A stretch of 64,000 nucleotides of DNA from Dipetalonema caudispina (lineage: Eukaryota; Nematoda; Chromadorea; Rhabditida; Onchocercidae): contig JABVXV010000039.1 of the NCBI GenBank assembly GCA_013365325.1, positions 300,308 through 364,307 of the forward strand. Reading direction: 5' to 3'. The position numbers and the translations under genes were made by a program. Numbering within the stretch: the stretch's first letter is position 1; each line of letters starts with the position of its first letter. Positions 23,718 to 38,402 of this stretch are shown here, piece by piece. A model generated the notes under the pieces. It worked only from the letters and a program-made list of their open reading frames with translations, searched no databases and had not been told where the DNA came from.

Positions 23718-26700
23718 TAGCTTGGTTTGTACAATTTTAATTTTCCTTTTAAATTACAAATTAGATTTGATGTAATTTATCTAAATGAAAATTTTATTCA
23801 ATAGGTGCATCTATTTTTTCCTTAAATCGAATGTTTAAATGACTTGAAGAAATTCAGACATTATTTACCTTGTAAACTTAACTTAGTATTTGCTTTGAAT
23901 TTCCGTAGAACCACCTCAAATAAGTCATGAATTGATTAGTAGTATTTGGAAATCTTGATTGCTTCTTTTGTTTTCTCGATCAGAATTTACTGCAAAAATA
24001 ATTACATTTTTGGACCGTGAATTTCAAATTATTATAACTAGGATTAAGCAAGCTTTTATTAATCCAACTAGTATCATGACAGTCAATACATTTCTCCAAT
24101 GAGAAATAGATTTGTTTTCCCTATTGCATAAAAATTCATATAGATCAAACACAGAACGAATGATCAGTTACTACTCTTATATTCAACGCTCTTGCTCATT
24201 TTGCAAAACTTTTTGGATCACCACTGCATTTAATATTTTCAAGCTATTTTAGGGTCAAGTGCGTTATTGATATTGCGAGTTTTTTTTCGAATTATTTCTA
24301 AATTTTTTTCAAAATTGTCATTTTGAAATCGAATTGAATCTCTCAAATTTACTTTTGATCTAAATTATTTCCATAATTTCTGCACAGAAATATAAAGCAA
24401 GAAATGAGTATGGGCAGGTTCATTTGAGAATATATGCCAATATAAAGTAGCAAAGTTCAGCAATGCAGAAATCGCAATTACTTCTTTACTAGCCTAATAA
24501 ATTTGATATACATCAACCGAACAGATTCGGTCTTAACTGCTGGGTTATGTTTTCGAGATACCCTAGTTTTTTTCATTAGTTTAGTTCAAATTGACATTAA
24601 TTTCTTTTTGCTCAAAAAAAAAAAAATAAATAAGGTGAGGAAAACTTTTCCTACTTTGCTGCTGACAAAAAGTATAGAATTTTTATGCATCTTTAAAATA
24701 TTATTAGAGACCAATGAGAGGATTATTGAAACAAATTTATGAAAAAGTTATTTATTGCAGTGTTTCTATCACATTGTTTGGCCTTGAAATCAATTGCTGT
24801 AGTGCGAGATTAAAGATCAAACGGTCACTGGGTAAACTGCTCCTTTTGTTTGCACAGGAATTCTGGAAACACTTTTGTTGTGGCAAGTAATAAAAGAGGG
24901 TATTATTTATTATTATCGTTCTACCGCTCTTACCACTTTATCTTTTCTGCTGTTGTATAGGAACCGTGCATATATTGTGCGTAGGATTTTTGTACAATTA
25001 CTGATTGGTTGTCAATAATATTAGTCAATTTGTCATTAAACTTTCCTTTCATCTCTTTTTATTCTTCGATTATCTTAATTTTTTTTTTTTTTTTTTTTGT
25101 TTAGTACAAATCTTGCTTAGATTAGAAATTTCACCAATAGATTAGGACTGGTAGATTATCGTCTTTGTGAAACAATATTTTCTTTTCAGATAGGTGTTTA
25201 TTTGATGACACTGTGATAGTGGTTTAAAAAATTTGCTTAGGAAAAGTTCTGGTTACTTGTGTTTTGAGGGAAGAATTCTATTCTGAAAGAAATAGACTCC
25301 AAACAGAAGTTAGTGGAGAAATATCGGTACTTCGAAATTTTCTGAACGGGAATTGATAATTGTTCATAGTGGAATTATTGAGCCTAATGTTCGTGATTAC
25401 TGCGTGTAAAAATTTGTGAACGAGTAGTAACAGGAATTTCGAAATCTTTGGAAAAACCAGATATTTATCCTTACCCATCACAATTTTTTTAAGCTATAAG
25501 GAGGCAAAACTTACTTATCTGTCGAATCCATTCTGTCTTTCATCACTGTTTGATACAGTTTTTGAAAATATCAAATGGTATTTCATTTCAAGGAAATAGC
25601 TTCTCAGAAGTCTTACAAGCAGAAAAGGATAGCCTTACCATATTCTTTTTTGGGTAGTGTTTTTATGCGGATTTGCAATTTATTCGCCTTCAGGGAATTG
25701 AAGATAGTGAGCAACACTCTATCGTTTTGCTTTCATCGTGCAGGCTAAGTGTTGTATTTCTTTTTTCGAGGATCTTACCATTTGGTTAGGTTTTTTTAAT
25801 TTTCATATCGGGTTTTTACATCTTTTTTGATAGAAGAAAGATGCTAGCGTACGAACCTAAAGGAGGAATAACTTCAAAAATTTAATGAAATTTTCGAAAA
25901 TATTTCAGTTAGAGGAGTTTGAGAAAAGCCTGTTTTCATTTTCGTACAGAAACGATATTTCCATAGTTAGAACTGTTAGGTCTGTTTAGTTGCTGCCTTT
26001 TTCATTGTCATTTTTGTGTTCTCCAATACAGGTAATTCGTAATGTACATGTAGATCATCTTGAGAGAGTGTATGTAATTTTTGGCTTCTTCTGGCTTTCA
26101 CTTATAAGGAGAGGAAGATTTCGTAGAATTAATCATTTTAAGTCAGACCTATTACTACTTGTAGTGCAGATGTTGCAGAAGAACAAGTTAGAGCATAAAT
26201 GAGTAAAAAATTTTGAAAGTAATTAAATCAGAGGAAGCAACATCATAAAAAGGAAGTAAAATTAATGCATGACATTTTGTTAACAGTTGCCGTTCGGTCT
26301 GTAATCACTTAAATTTTTGTAGAATTAGAAACTCAGGAGGACTAATCTCTTTTTCGTTTTACAGCACTTTAGAATTTAGTTATGAATACAAGCACGCACT
26401 TGGAATATTTGGATCAAACCGTGTTTGATTTTTCCAGCTGTAAATAGCAGCTATGGTAGAGGAATTCCCTTGCAGCACTTTCTCTGTAATGCAGTATGTA
26501 TCGATTTATTTCCGCCAATAATATAACTAGCGGGGGATCTAGTGTAAAATGGATTGAAAGATAATTGGTATTGTATGCCTTTTTGGGAGGTATTCTACAC
26601 TCAACTTTCGAACAGTTTTGGTATTCTGGTACCAATGTAAGTTTTGTTCGAAATTGTTTAGTGCATTGTTCTGTTTGACAGTCAACTTTTTTAGATTTTC

Positions 26701-27228
26701 TCTGTGATAGTTATTGTAGTATTCCTATTAGTAGTAGGAGTGGTAGTGGTAGTAGTAACGGATAGTAATGCTATCGATCTATGAAATTAATAGTTGTTGT
26801 TGTTGTAGGAGAAAATATCATTTACCTAATATGGCTGTCTTTTTCAGCAGCAGTAGGAAAAAGTGGTATTTTTGGAAATTTTTCTATCTTTTTTTCGATC
26901 TTTGCTATAGCACTCACTATAGGTAATATGTGTATGTATGTATTATTGTGTTTATTATTAATTTCCGTATGTATTATTAATTTCCATCTCGAATGTGATT
27001 TTCAGGGGTTCCTTTTCATTTTTCGATTTTGTACATGTTTTTTGTGATTTTTTAAATATAATTTTGATTTTTTTTTTTTGTCGAATAAAACCAGGGCTCT
27101 AATTATACTGCTTTTTCAGTATAATTTTTCTTCATCTTATTTGAACCAACATATTTTGTACATTCATTATACATGTCATATATGCTGTATGCAGGTGTAT
27201 ATTGAAAATGAATTAATTATCTGCAAAT

Positions 27229-27282
27229 ATATGTATATATATATATATATATTTGTGTATATATATATATATATATATATAC
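27229..27282. repeat. (TA)n microsatellite
   Basis: Nearly uninterrupted TA dinucleotides with a single TTTGTG break. Confidence 0.9.
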
Positions 27283-28265
27283 AGTAAGATGATAATTTTA
27301 TGTCGGGTCAACTGATTGATTAACTTAATCGATTAGTTAATTAATTGTTAGTTTCACACAGATACCGGAGAGCTTGAATAGGAAAACAAGGTTTACGTGT
27401 AATATTTACCGCGCCTGCCAATGCTATCACCGGTATTACTTTTTGGTATTTTCATCTCTTTCTTCCCGTTTTTGTTTCATCTTTTCATTTTTTTCCATTT
27501 CATTTTCCCGGTAAAAGTGTTAGTTTTCCTGAAATGAGAATCTTTTCAGATTGCCGGAACGTAACTTTTCTACTGATTATAATTCGCTGTGATAATTTGC
27601 CATTTCTACACATTTGTTTCTCGCATTTTGTTTCTCCATCATTTTTTGTTCATACAGGAGGAAAAAATTCATATTTTATCAGAAATTCCCTTGTTAGCTT
27701 ACTTCCTCCTTTGCTGCACCCTATCTCTATCTTCCTCAATCTATGTATTCAAGTTTCTTTTTCGACGTGGTTTTATTATGTATATCAGGGAAAATTTAAA
27801 TTGCTTAGAATGGAATTTTCTGATTAAAGAAATTATTCGTTATGGTTCTTACATTTTTTCAAAAAAAAAATAAGATGAATATATATGTCTATGTTTGTGT
27901 AGAATGATGCACACGGGTAAAATATATCATGCGAATCTATGAACAACAAATACAAAATATGAAGTCATACGAGCTTACTTTTTGGTTCGTATGACTTTAA
28001 CAGAATTGTGTTAAAAGTTGAAATTCGGAAATCCCAGTGTTTATACATCTACCAGCAAATTACATTATGGTTATGTTCTCGTGGCTATAATATCTACGGA
28101 TCATGTATGTTGTAGAAGCCTAAAAGGCATTTGTCTTAAAATTACCACGATTCTCTGTTTTGCCTCATTTTTCATTGGCTTTGTGCTTGTGTGACTTATT
28201 TCTTATAGGATCTTTTTTCATCCTGTGCATCACTTCCTTGCTTCTTTCTGTAGGGAAAACCGTCC

Positions 28266-28266
<1 letters not shown>

Positions 28267-28299
<33 letters not shown>
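28267..28299. repeat. Poly(A) run of 33
   Basis: Uninterrupted A tract. Open frames across it (poly-Lys/poly-Phe) are artefacts. Confidence 0.9.
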
Positions 28300-28301
<2 letters not shown>

Positions 28302-28470
28302 TAAATAAGATTTTTTTTTTTTCTTTTCTGAAGTGGAAAGGATTTTCAATTCTTAGCATAAAAAAATAAAGTATGAAATTATCAAGAGAATTTCACACAT
28401 TAAAATGTTAAGTGTTGAAATCAAAAATGGAAAACACTTTTGACTTTTCAGAATTAATTCAAATCTCAAA

Positions 28471-28476
28471 TTTATT
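28471..28476 (-). terminator. Polyadenylation signal of the chitin-binding gene
   Basis: AATAAA on the minus strand begins 29 bases after the TGA stop of the CBM14 gene. Confidence 0.6.
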
Positions 28477-28504
28477 TTTGCGAAAAAAGTTTTGTTGATT
28501 ACAG

Positions 28505-31500
28505 TCAAATATGGATAATACGATTTTTGCACGAATTATCTTGCGAAAGCCAATCGCATGTTATTTTTTCCGCATTCCAATATAATTTAGCCGGACAGGC
28601 TTTAGAAATCCATCTACCATGAGCGCATTGATAAAATTTGTGACAGTCATTTGGATCTGACCTATAACCAATAGGACCACCACTTTCCTGTAATTAGTTC
28701 ACAATGTTAAAATATTCTACACTATACAGATAACTAATACAAAATACTTGATAATTATGATACATTTCTCTTTTAAAACACATTAATACATCATGTTTGT
28801 TAACGATTTAAAAGATTAAATTTTTTTTTTTTTTTTTTTGAAAAAAATCGAACCTTACAAGTTTCATACATTACATCATCAATAGCATTATCTTTCTCAC
28901 ATCTTTTATTACGATGATTGTAAATTAGACCAAAGGGACAGAAACGTAATTCAAATTTGCCATTATTGCAAATCTGATAAGCTGTACGATCTTGTTTATC
29001 AGCTTTTATATTATCCTTATTACAGCTTCCTTTTGATATATCAATTGTATTCCGTACACAATAACCATGCTAAAAATTTATTTGCTAAAATAACGATATT
29101 AATTGCGAACAGGAAACAAAAAAAAAAAAAAAAAAAATTGTAACTAAAATTTGAAAAAAAATTTTAAAAATTTATGAGATATATTGAATGAATGAGAGTC
29201 ATTTATATTTGTTCAATGAAATTTACCATAATTAATAACATGAGAATGAATGTTTGAAAGATGCATAAGGGATTGTTAATGAACCTTTTTATCAAATGAT
29301 GTATCATTCCAACAAAATTGTTCTTGAAATCGTCCCTGTCTACATATGAAGTAACGTTTGCAGTTATTATCATCAGCCAAAACATTCCCATCTTTACATG
29401 ATGATGATAATGTTGATAAAATTGCTGGAAAATTTTTTTGCTATTAATTTTATTGTAAATTAGATTTTTCAATTTTTTTTTTTTCATAAAATTTTACTTG
29501 GAATAATCAAAATATTTTCATGCATGCAATCAATGTATATAATCATCCGATAATAATTGTTCTTTAATTTCAAAATTTATTTCTCAGATTTCTGAAAGTC
29601 TTAATTTTGAAATGATGTAAAGCGCGAAATTTACACAAAATTACTTTTAGATAAGATACTTTAAAGAAAACAATGATTACTCTTGCTTGAAAAAATGTAA
29701 AGTTCAAAGTTCAACCCTTTGAATAGACACAGTAGTCGAGAATAAATTTCAATATCATGTTAATTAATTAGGCCATCTTAAAACCATACCACGATATTTT
29801 CTCTAAGTGACATTAACGTTTTCATCGTTAGGATTAATAACAGAAATACATTGAAATATTTATTTATCATAACATATGAATGTTATATCATTATAATAGC
29901 ATAGATTAAAAAAAAAAAAAAAGAAAAAGAGGAATAAATTTTGTAACAAAAATTAAAAAATATTAAAAAGCCAAAAAAAAAAAAAAAAAAAAAAAAAAAC
30001 AGAAAACTTCTACGAACCATCATTATCATCGTTGCAATATGTTACTTGGCAATATCCACCAGCAAATCGTCGATTATCTTTACATATTCTTTTATGCCAT
30101 GTACCATTGAGACAAATCTGATAATGGCCACAAATTTCACTTTCAATTATTCTACCATTACGACAACGTGATAGATCACAATGATATCTATAAGGTATCA
30201 TTCACAAAAACGATTCATTCTCACAATTACTTTTTTTTTTTCTTTTCAAATCTAATATCAAATTCTAAAAATCATTTAGTTGAATTTCAAATGTTTAGTT
30301 TAATTTACAAAAAAAGAAAAAAAAGGAATGAGTTATATCATTTTTGAAGAAAAAAAAAAATTTTTTTTTTCTGATAAATAATAAAAATTCATGATCATCA
30401 TTTCTTTACCCTTTTTCGCATTGTCCACTTTCATCATTAAATTCATGATTATCCTTGCAATATCGATCCTTATATTCATCCATGATACATTCGAAATATC
30501 GGTTACAATCATATTCATTACGAATTTTACTGCCAAATTGACAAAGCTATAGAATTTACCTCTGTCATTACTCAACAAAAAAATATAATTAAAAACTTGC
30601 AAATTATGAATAATAAATTTTTGTGATTCTATATAAATTTACTTTATTTTAGTACTTGCTTATTTGCATTTTCAAGATAATTTATTTTGCATTAGATAAT
30701 TTAATTACCCGATGTATTTGTTGATTTTCTTCCAGTTTCGCTTCTGTTTGAGAAAAAATTAATGATGGATCATCAGTAATATCATAATCGATCATGTTTA
30801 GATAATTATAATTCGATGATATACATTGATCCGAAATAATGCACTTCTTCGTAGTTACATCTAAATAAAAATAAATAAATTACACAGCTTATTTGTGTGA
30901 ATGTTTATGCAAATTATAGTCAGACTGATATAACATAGTATATAATAATGTTTCATGTAAAATTTTAATTTCTTATGCCTTTTTTTCTTTTTCAATTTTG
31001 AGAATTGCACAAAAAAAAAAAAAAAATCAAAATATCCAATTATCCGTTGTTTATTTATTTCATTTCATATAAGTTAACAGTGTAATTATTCGGTATAACA
31101 TTGAAATAATTAAATCAAGATTAATAACTCTCTCTCCCTCTTTCTTTCTCTCTCTCTCTTTTCCTTTCCTTCTTTCTTTCCCTTTTCCACTACATTTTAC
31201 TAAAAATAGGATATTGGATGTTATAAAAAAAAAAAAAAAAAAAAAAAACAACCATTTTTCTAATTTTCGAAAAATTTACCAAAAGCATATCCCGGGAGGC
31301 ATTTCATTGTTACCCAAGAGCCATGAAGACATTTCAAATATTCATTGCATATTCCACCAACCAAATGCTAAAGTTCATTTTTCACTTTTTTTTTTTTTAT
31401 TTTTTTGAACAGCAATTTATTAAACTAAATCGATCAATCGTTTTGTTAGCATTTCAGACAAATTTTTCTCTTCCTAAACAACAAATTAACTTCATTCTTT

Positions 31501-34500
31501 TATTTTAAAAAATTTTTAGATTTTTTTTATTTTTTATTTTTTTCTAGTATATTCAATAAAAAGATTATTTTAAATAAAATTAAAAAATTCAAAATTATTC
31601 CTAACTTGTCCATGAATGCATTCCACACGTTTGAATGCTTTACAATCAGTGGTATGATGACATCGTTTTAAATGTTCATTCCAGAAAGTACCAACTTTAC
31701 ACCGTATACTTTTCCATCTTCTTCCATCACATATCGCATAACTTCTGCAGTCATGTGGATTAGCTACCGTATCACCTTCATTGCATTTTTCTTCTGCTTG
31801 CAACAAAATATTATCATCATTGCGGCATATTTTACACAATTCTGCTGTAATATTCATCATTATTTGAAATTCAATTATAATACTTATCAATAAAAATAGC
31901 TTAATTACTCCTATAAATGTTAGTAAATAAAACATTCTAATTGGCTTACATTAACTTAGATTATTTCGAAAATTAACCACTTGAAATATTTCTATTCCAA
32001 ATTGTAATTAAGAATTCAAATCAAATTTTATTCAAAATTTTAAAAGTTATCAAAGAAAGAAAATAAGAAATAATTACCAGCTGGATATGTTATACATGAC
32101 ATTTTATACCATTTCCCACCGGAACATTGATAATAAAATTTACAATCAAAACTATCGATAACTGCATGCTCTTTACACGGTTCGTTCTTTAAAGGACCAT
32201 ATATTGAAGTAGTTTAAATTTTCATAAAATTTTTATCAACGAAATTCACTTTTTTTTCCACAATTTTCATTTCGTTTGAGCAATTGTCGAACTTCACTTT
32301 CTACTGCTAAATTTTCATCATTGATGATTCTATCTTAATACGATTAACTTTCACTTTATCAATTTATATCTGCTATAATCTGATAAATTCCACTTATTTT
32401 CATCTAATTTTTTGATTTCAATTTTTCACAAAAATTCAACAACTAACCGTTGAAAATAAGCAATTGTTATCGGAAATGCATTGCAACGTTTGACTGTCCC
32501 ATCGATGGAACGGTGGACAGAAACGATGCTCGATGACACCTTTTGAAGAACAGATCAAGTATTCATTGCAATTCAATTGAAATGACTTACCAATTTGACA
32601 TTTCTAAAACTATTCAGTCATTTACTTCATAATATTTAATTTTTCGTAAAATTTTGCAGCAAATTTTAAATTTCAACTTCTATCTAAAATTAATCAAATC
32701 ATATAAGAAATATGCAAATAGAAGGATGGAAGATTTTATATCACATATTTATAGAATCGAAAATGCATGATTGGTTAAGAATTGTTAATAATGAATGTTA
32801 ATTAGCAGAAATGCATAAACATTGTAATTAAACGAACACTAAGAACTTACAAATGGATGAGCACAAGATGGATCTGTTTGACACATTTTATTGGCTTCAA
32901 AATAAATCATTCCAATTGGACAGCTATGATCCTCCCAACGACCATTTTTGCAAACAGAATACTAAAAATGAAATTTTGTTAGTTGGTAAAAAGTATCAGT
33001 CATTCTTCCAATTTCTATAACAATCCTTTTACATTTTCTTACTTTCCTCTTCCCTTTGATGACTCTTTTGAATTTGAATACAGTAAAGAGAAATAAAATA
33101 TGGTATGGAAATCGGAATATTGAAATTATTATTCATTTTGAATTTTCATCTTTTAGATGGCTAATATGGTTATATGGCTAATTTGTTAAGCCAAAAAGAA
33201 TTGAAAATAGGAATCACTGACTTCATTGCATGAATGTAATGAGGTGCGCCGTTTTTCGCCATCTTGGCATTTCCAGCATTGACTATTGGCCTGATACATC
33301 GGAATACAGCGACCGTTGAAGAAGATGAAACCTTCTGAACAAACAAATTTCTCCGGTACTTGGTCTCGACAATATACGAATTGTCTGTTGCAATCACCGA
33401 ACGATATCGTCCTCCATTTCCGATTCCTAAAGTGAATCCATTTTCAAAATTCCTGAATATATACTCCTCTTAAATAAACCATTTTACAATCTTAAAATAT
33501 GCAAGATTCTGAAATAAATAAAATCAAAAAATGAAATAATACAAGATCGTAGATTTTACAAATTTCCTCTACAATAATTCCAGTAATATTATTAAAATTG
33601 CATCACAAGAATATATTTTTAAAATTAAAACTACTTGCATAAATTTGGCATTATGCAACGATCGTTCATGTTTTGTCGTCTGCACTTTCGTAATTTTGCA
33701 TCGTAAATGAAACCATTTTCACAATAAATAATATCCTTAATTAATTTGCCACATCCAACGTACCTAAATATTTTTAGAATATTGATAAAATTAATGCTAA
33801 ATTGTAAATATTTTTCAGAAAGATTCTCTTAAATATGAAGGCAATTACCTCTTTTGTTTTATTTAACAAATTTCAATTACTACTTTAATCATATGATTAA
33901 CATTAATTATATACTTTGTCTTTCTTTTTCACTATATTTATTTGAATGGTAGAATTAATGTTTATGCGAAATTTGAATAAAGTGCTTCAGTTTTCATTTC
34001 ATAACATCTGAAATGTAGTAATTTCGATTAAATTCTTTATAGAATGATTTTATTCTAATGATTCATTATTTTCGACAAATTTCAACTTTATCCAAATATT
34101 TAAATTTCTTAAGCTTAAACATTTAAGTTTCTAAGCTTTACAAGTTTAAAAAATTTGAATGCTAGAAAAAAAAAAAAAACATGAAATGATTTTTATAAAA
34201 ACGAATTACAATTCACCAAGTAGTGCATTGTACTTGCGGAAGCATCATTACTTTGTAATTCCGTTTTTTTAAGTACTGTTGATTACAATACATTTCAATG
34301 GCATATTGTCTTAATGGAGCAGATTGTTTCATTGAAATTTTATCAGGTGCACAACTTGGCGGATAAATAAAACAACCGAATGGTCGTCGTAACATTATCA
34401 TTCCTGTAAATTAATTAGAAATATGATCAATGATAGGAAAGGTAAATAAATGAAGGAAATACCATAATTTATTTATCCCACTTGAATTACAAACAATATT

Positions 34501-36214
34501 AAACAATAGAAAATAAAAGAAAACAAATTTTTAGGTAATATTTTCTTGTAAAATTATTTGCTTAAAGATTTGTATATAAGAAGTAAAATGTACGTTTACC
34601 TGGTAAACATGTAATAGCAAATCCTTCATTTAAATTTTTACATATATAAGCTTGTCGAGAGCATATAATCTTCGGAAACATATATATTCCTAAGCCAACA
34701 TCGTAGCAAAAATCCATTTCCTACAACAAGAGAAATTGTTTAATTTTTTATTATGAAAATATTTCACTTATCACTGAAGTAACCATTATTACAGTAAATT
34801 CTAAAATTTCATCAAAATTCATACATTTTATTTGTAGAGTTTTTTTTTTAAATACCTCAAAAAGTTTTTCCGTTTCAGAATTAATTTTTCCCATTCGTTG
34901 ACTCCATATATTTAGGCAATTATTTTGTGCAATTTCACAAATTGTTCCATTAAAAATCTGCAAAAAAAAAAAAAAAAAAAAAAATAATAATAAATGGCAA
35001 CATAATTTCTAATTTCAATTTTTTTTTTCTTTAATAATTATGAAGTTTTGTTTGTTGCATTAAAATTAGTTGACGAACGAACCTTTCCGATTGGACATTC
35101 CTCAAGAATGGCCGATATACAATGACCAGTTGAATTATAGAAACATCGAATATATGCATTACTACATGCACCAAGTGGAATTAATGTATGTCCATTACAA
35201 ACTTCTTCAAATGCGATCCGTTCCGGATCGTTTGCGTAATCGTGCTGTTGTTAAAAAATGTTATACATTGGATGAGAAAAGTATACGATGCAGGTTAAAT
35301 GAAGTTTTGTTGATATTTTTTTATTGGAATTTTGAAAAATAAACTTTTTACAGATTTCATACTTATGAATACCAAATTTGCTAAATTAAACAATATTATG
35401 AGCAACTTATCAAGTTATCATAAATATCCATTTCATATGAGATAGGTATTCGATTCCACGAATTGCTTTTCTGGAAGTAACTAAATTTCAGTAAATTTTC
35501 TAAAAAATTTTAGAAGGATTGAACTTGGAGAAAGTAAACGTAAAAAATGACATGCTACAAAATCTTCGAAATGTTGTTGAAGAATTGATAATTTGCATTA
35601 AATGATGAAATTTTCATTTTATTTCATTATTTCAAATTCAATCGAACTCTTAGCTTATTATTTTCATAACTAAAGACTTATCAATTTCATAATAAATGTT
35701 GTATCTTAATTGTCTTTTACAATTTGTTTAAATTAAGCTTAAATTTACTCTTTAGTTTTAGTCTAGGTAATTTAATTTGTTTAATTTATTGAAAATTATA
35801 GAGGACATATTTTAGGAAAAGGTTATTCAATTTATATATGATTAAATTATTAACAAATTTCAATGTTTTTGTTTGCTTTTCTCTTTTTAATCAATGCTTC
35901 TCATTTATTGATGTGACAACATTCAATTTGCTAATGTTTAATAGGTAATATTTTGAACTTTATATCTTACTATTGATGGGATAAGTAGTTTAAATGAATT
36001 AAAAACAAAATTTTAACATTTAATGACACGGCATTTTATTACATTCTTCAATGGAGTGAATTTCTCCGTTGATGAAATCATCGTGCAATTAAATTGTTCA
36101 TAATATCTTTTCTAGGAACGATTAACTGTTTACCTGCGGCAAATTTGATGTCGGATTACAACAAACGATGATAATTAAGCAGGTTGTTAGTATAATATGT
36201 TTGTAATTTGCCAT
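28505..36214 (-). CDS. Secreted multi-domain peritrophin-A (CBM14) chitin-binding protein, CBD-1-like (18 exons, 895 aa)
   Basis: Exons in transcript order: 36134-36214, 35083-35244, 34856-34957, 34600-34720, 34217-34403, 33635-33763, 33222-33426, 32851-32961, 32448-32603, 32078-32186, 31606-31844, 31280-31367, 30709-30860, 30410-30546, 30018-30187, 29285-29424, 28854-29069 and 28505-28687. All phases join. A signal peptide (MANYKHIILTTCLIIIVCC) is followed by about 14 cysteine-spaced modules. Typical cores are DCKFYYQCSGGKWYKMSC, DCRSYAICDGRRWKSIRC, NCKRYFICRQGRFQEQFC and DCHKFYQCAHGRWISKAC, the C-x5-C-x9-11-C pattern of type-2 chitin-binding domains. There is no catalytic domain or transmembrane anchor. 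The design recalls C. elegans CBD-1, a 12-domain protein that attaches the eggshell vitelline layer to chitin. Orthology is inferred, not proven. The acceptor TTTAAAG used for exon 10 is the least certain junction. Confidence 0.87.
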
Positions 36215-38361
36215 TGCTTTAATAATTTTCAATGAATTTTCAGTATTTTTTCAGAAATAAACTGTAAAATTTCAAAATAATTAAAAAAAATTCAGATGAG
36301 TGAACTATCTCAGATTTAGCATGATAATAAATCGTATTGGTTTCATCAAAAGAACGAAAAAAAAAAAAAAAAAAAAAAGGAATGATAATGGAAATTTTTT
36401 TTTGTAGAGAAAAACAAATCTAATAGCAAAAATTTAAGGTTTTTATATGTCTTTGAATTCATCGATGAAATTATTAAAGTTTAAAGAAAAGAACAAACAA
36501 TTGAGGCGAACAAATTTTTCCATCAAAAAAAAAGCCATTTCATTTTGATGATTAAGCAATAATTTTTTTTTTGCAAAGACTATTCTTAAAAAGACAAAAA
36601 AAAAATCTAATAGTCATGAATTTCCTTTAATTTTCATCAATGACATTTTCCGGATGCATCTGCCATGCATTTCCGTTTTTTCATTTTCATTTCAATTGTT
36701 TGTTTCTAGCGGCATTATCTTAGCTAATTTTCCGCAGCATTATTAATATTAACGAAGAATTTTTTCTTTTATTATTTATTATGCTTATTGATAAGGAACA
36801 ATTTTTAAATTTACAAAATTAAACTGAAATATCTCAGTTAATTTTAAAAGATAATTCGATTCATTCATTATTTTCTATTTTTGTAGTAATTTTTTTTTTT
36901 TTTCTTCTTTTTTAGCTTAAAAATTCTCTTTAAAATATTTGCACAATATATTACAAAATATTTTTGTGATATTGTTAAAATGATTAATGCGAAAAAAGAA
37001 AGAAAAAAAAATTAAAATCATTATTTAATAGAAGTGATAAATATTTAATTTCTCTCAAATATAAAATATCATATCAATATCAATCCATAATATCTCATTT
37101 CTTATCATAATTCATTCACCGTGTAAATTTTGGCTCATATTAGCATAGATGTGTAACAGGTTTAATATCACTATCATTTTATTTAACTGATCACATTTTA
37201 TCAGTTGTATAAATCTCATTTCCCTTTTACAAACATCAACACACACACACACAACACAAATGCAAGGTCATTTTAATGGTATGCCCAAATAGCAAACTCT
37301 ATCATTCATACAAAATTCTCTTCAAATATTTCATTGTCATTTTCAAATTTTTTTTTTTCAACCAACGATTGCTTTCTTCGATTTGAAAATGTAAAAAAAA
37401 TTCAATGTTCGTTTATTAGTTTTTCTTTTCTTTTTCTTTTTTTTTTTATTAAAAAAAATTATAGTTTTTCTTATTTCTCTTTACTAAAATAAAACATTTG
37501 TAGAAGGAAATGTTGTTGTATTGCTTAAAAAATTCAAATTAAATTTAGCAAATTTGTTTCTTTCTTCTCTTTTTTTTCTTTTTTAGACAAATTATGAATG
37601 GAATTTATATTATGACAATCGTTTGAAACCATATTTGTGATTTATCCATACTAAGATAACCCATTTAATGGGACTAAATTTTTGAAATAGCTTAGTTGTT
37701 TGCTTATACTATTAATATTTCACATTTCTATGGATATTTTTAATAAATTAAAATGATAAAATTCAGTTTAACTTATATCTGTTTAAAAATAAATTTTAGA
37801 TGATTGTAATGTGTCACAGTGATTCTTTTCTGTTGTGCAATTGTTTTTTCGTTCCTTTTCTATCTGTGTAATATTTTACAGAAAAAAAGTGGACATTATC
37901 CATAATCAATTCGATTTTTTGAAGAAACAAGCCTTCATTGCACATCTTTTTTTTTTTTAAAAGTAACATACCTGAAGGAAGAGAGAGAGAGAGAGAGAGA
38001 GAGATGAAAGAAAGAGGAAGAGAAAGAAAGCAAAAAGGGACAAAGAGAATTGAATTTGTTGAAAGACTGTTTGTTGGCTATTTTAGGCAGCCTTACAAAT
38101 TACATCTCTTGCAATTGCGTCCTCCTTACGAATTAACGAAACAAAATTTTTATGGAAAAAAATTTTCACAATGAAGAGTAAATTGATAGTTTGAAGCAAA
38201 AAAAAAAAAAAAAAAAAAAAAATAATGGCGCAAAGGAAATGAAATGTCATTTTCCAAATTTTTCATTCTTTCCTTTTATTTTTCCTTCTTTTTTTTTTTT
38301 TTTTTTTTACTCTTTCATTTCTATAAAGCGGAAAAATTGACCTATTTTTTTGGTTTTTTTT

Positions 38362-38364
<3 letters not shown>

Positions 38365-38401
<37 letters not shown>
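38365..38401. repeat. Poly(T) run of 37
   Basis: The longest homopolymer in the window. Confidence 0.9.

Positions 38402-38402
<1 letters not shown>

Larger units (their letters stand above)
23718..28504. other. 4.8-kb gene-free spacer, including the likely long 3' UTR of the AXH gene
   Basis: No chain of exons could be built on either strand. Open frames of 60-97 codons here are Phe/Leu/Ser-rich and lack coherent splice context. The stretch holds a TA microsatellite (27229-27282), an 11-bp perfect stem-loop (27962-27997) and a 33-base A run (28267-28299). An AATAAA on the minus strand at 28471-28476 serves the chitin-binding gene. Confidence 0.45.

Noticed and set aside
25990..26202. 70-codon frame after an ATACAG acceptor
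   Set aside because: The acceptor is reasonable, but the residues lack family character and no partner exon fits. It is more likely part of the 3' UTR or spacer of the AXH gene.
35070..35342. 90-codon plus-strand open frame
   Set aside because: It is the antisense shadow of exon 2 of the chitin-binding gene.
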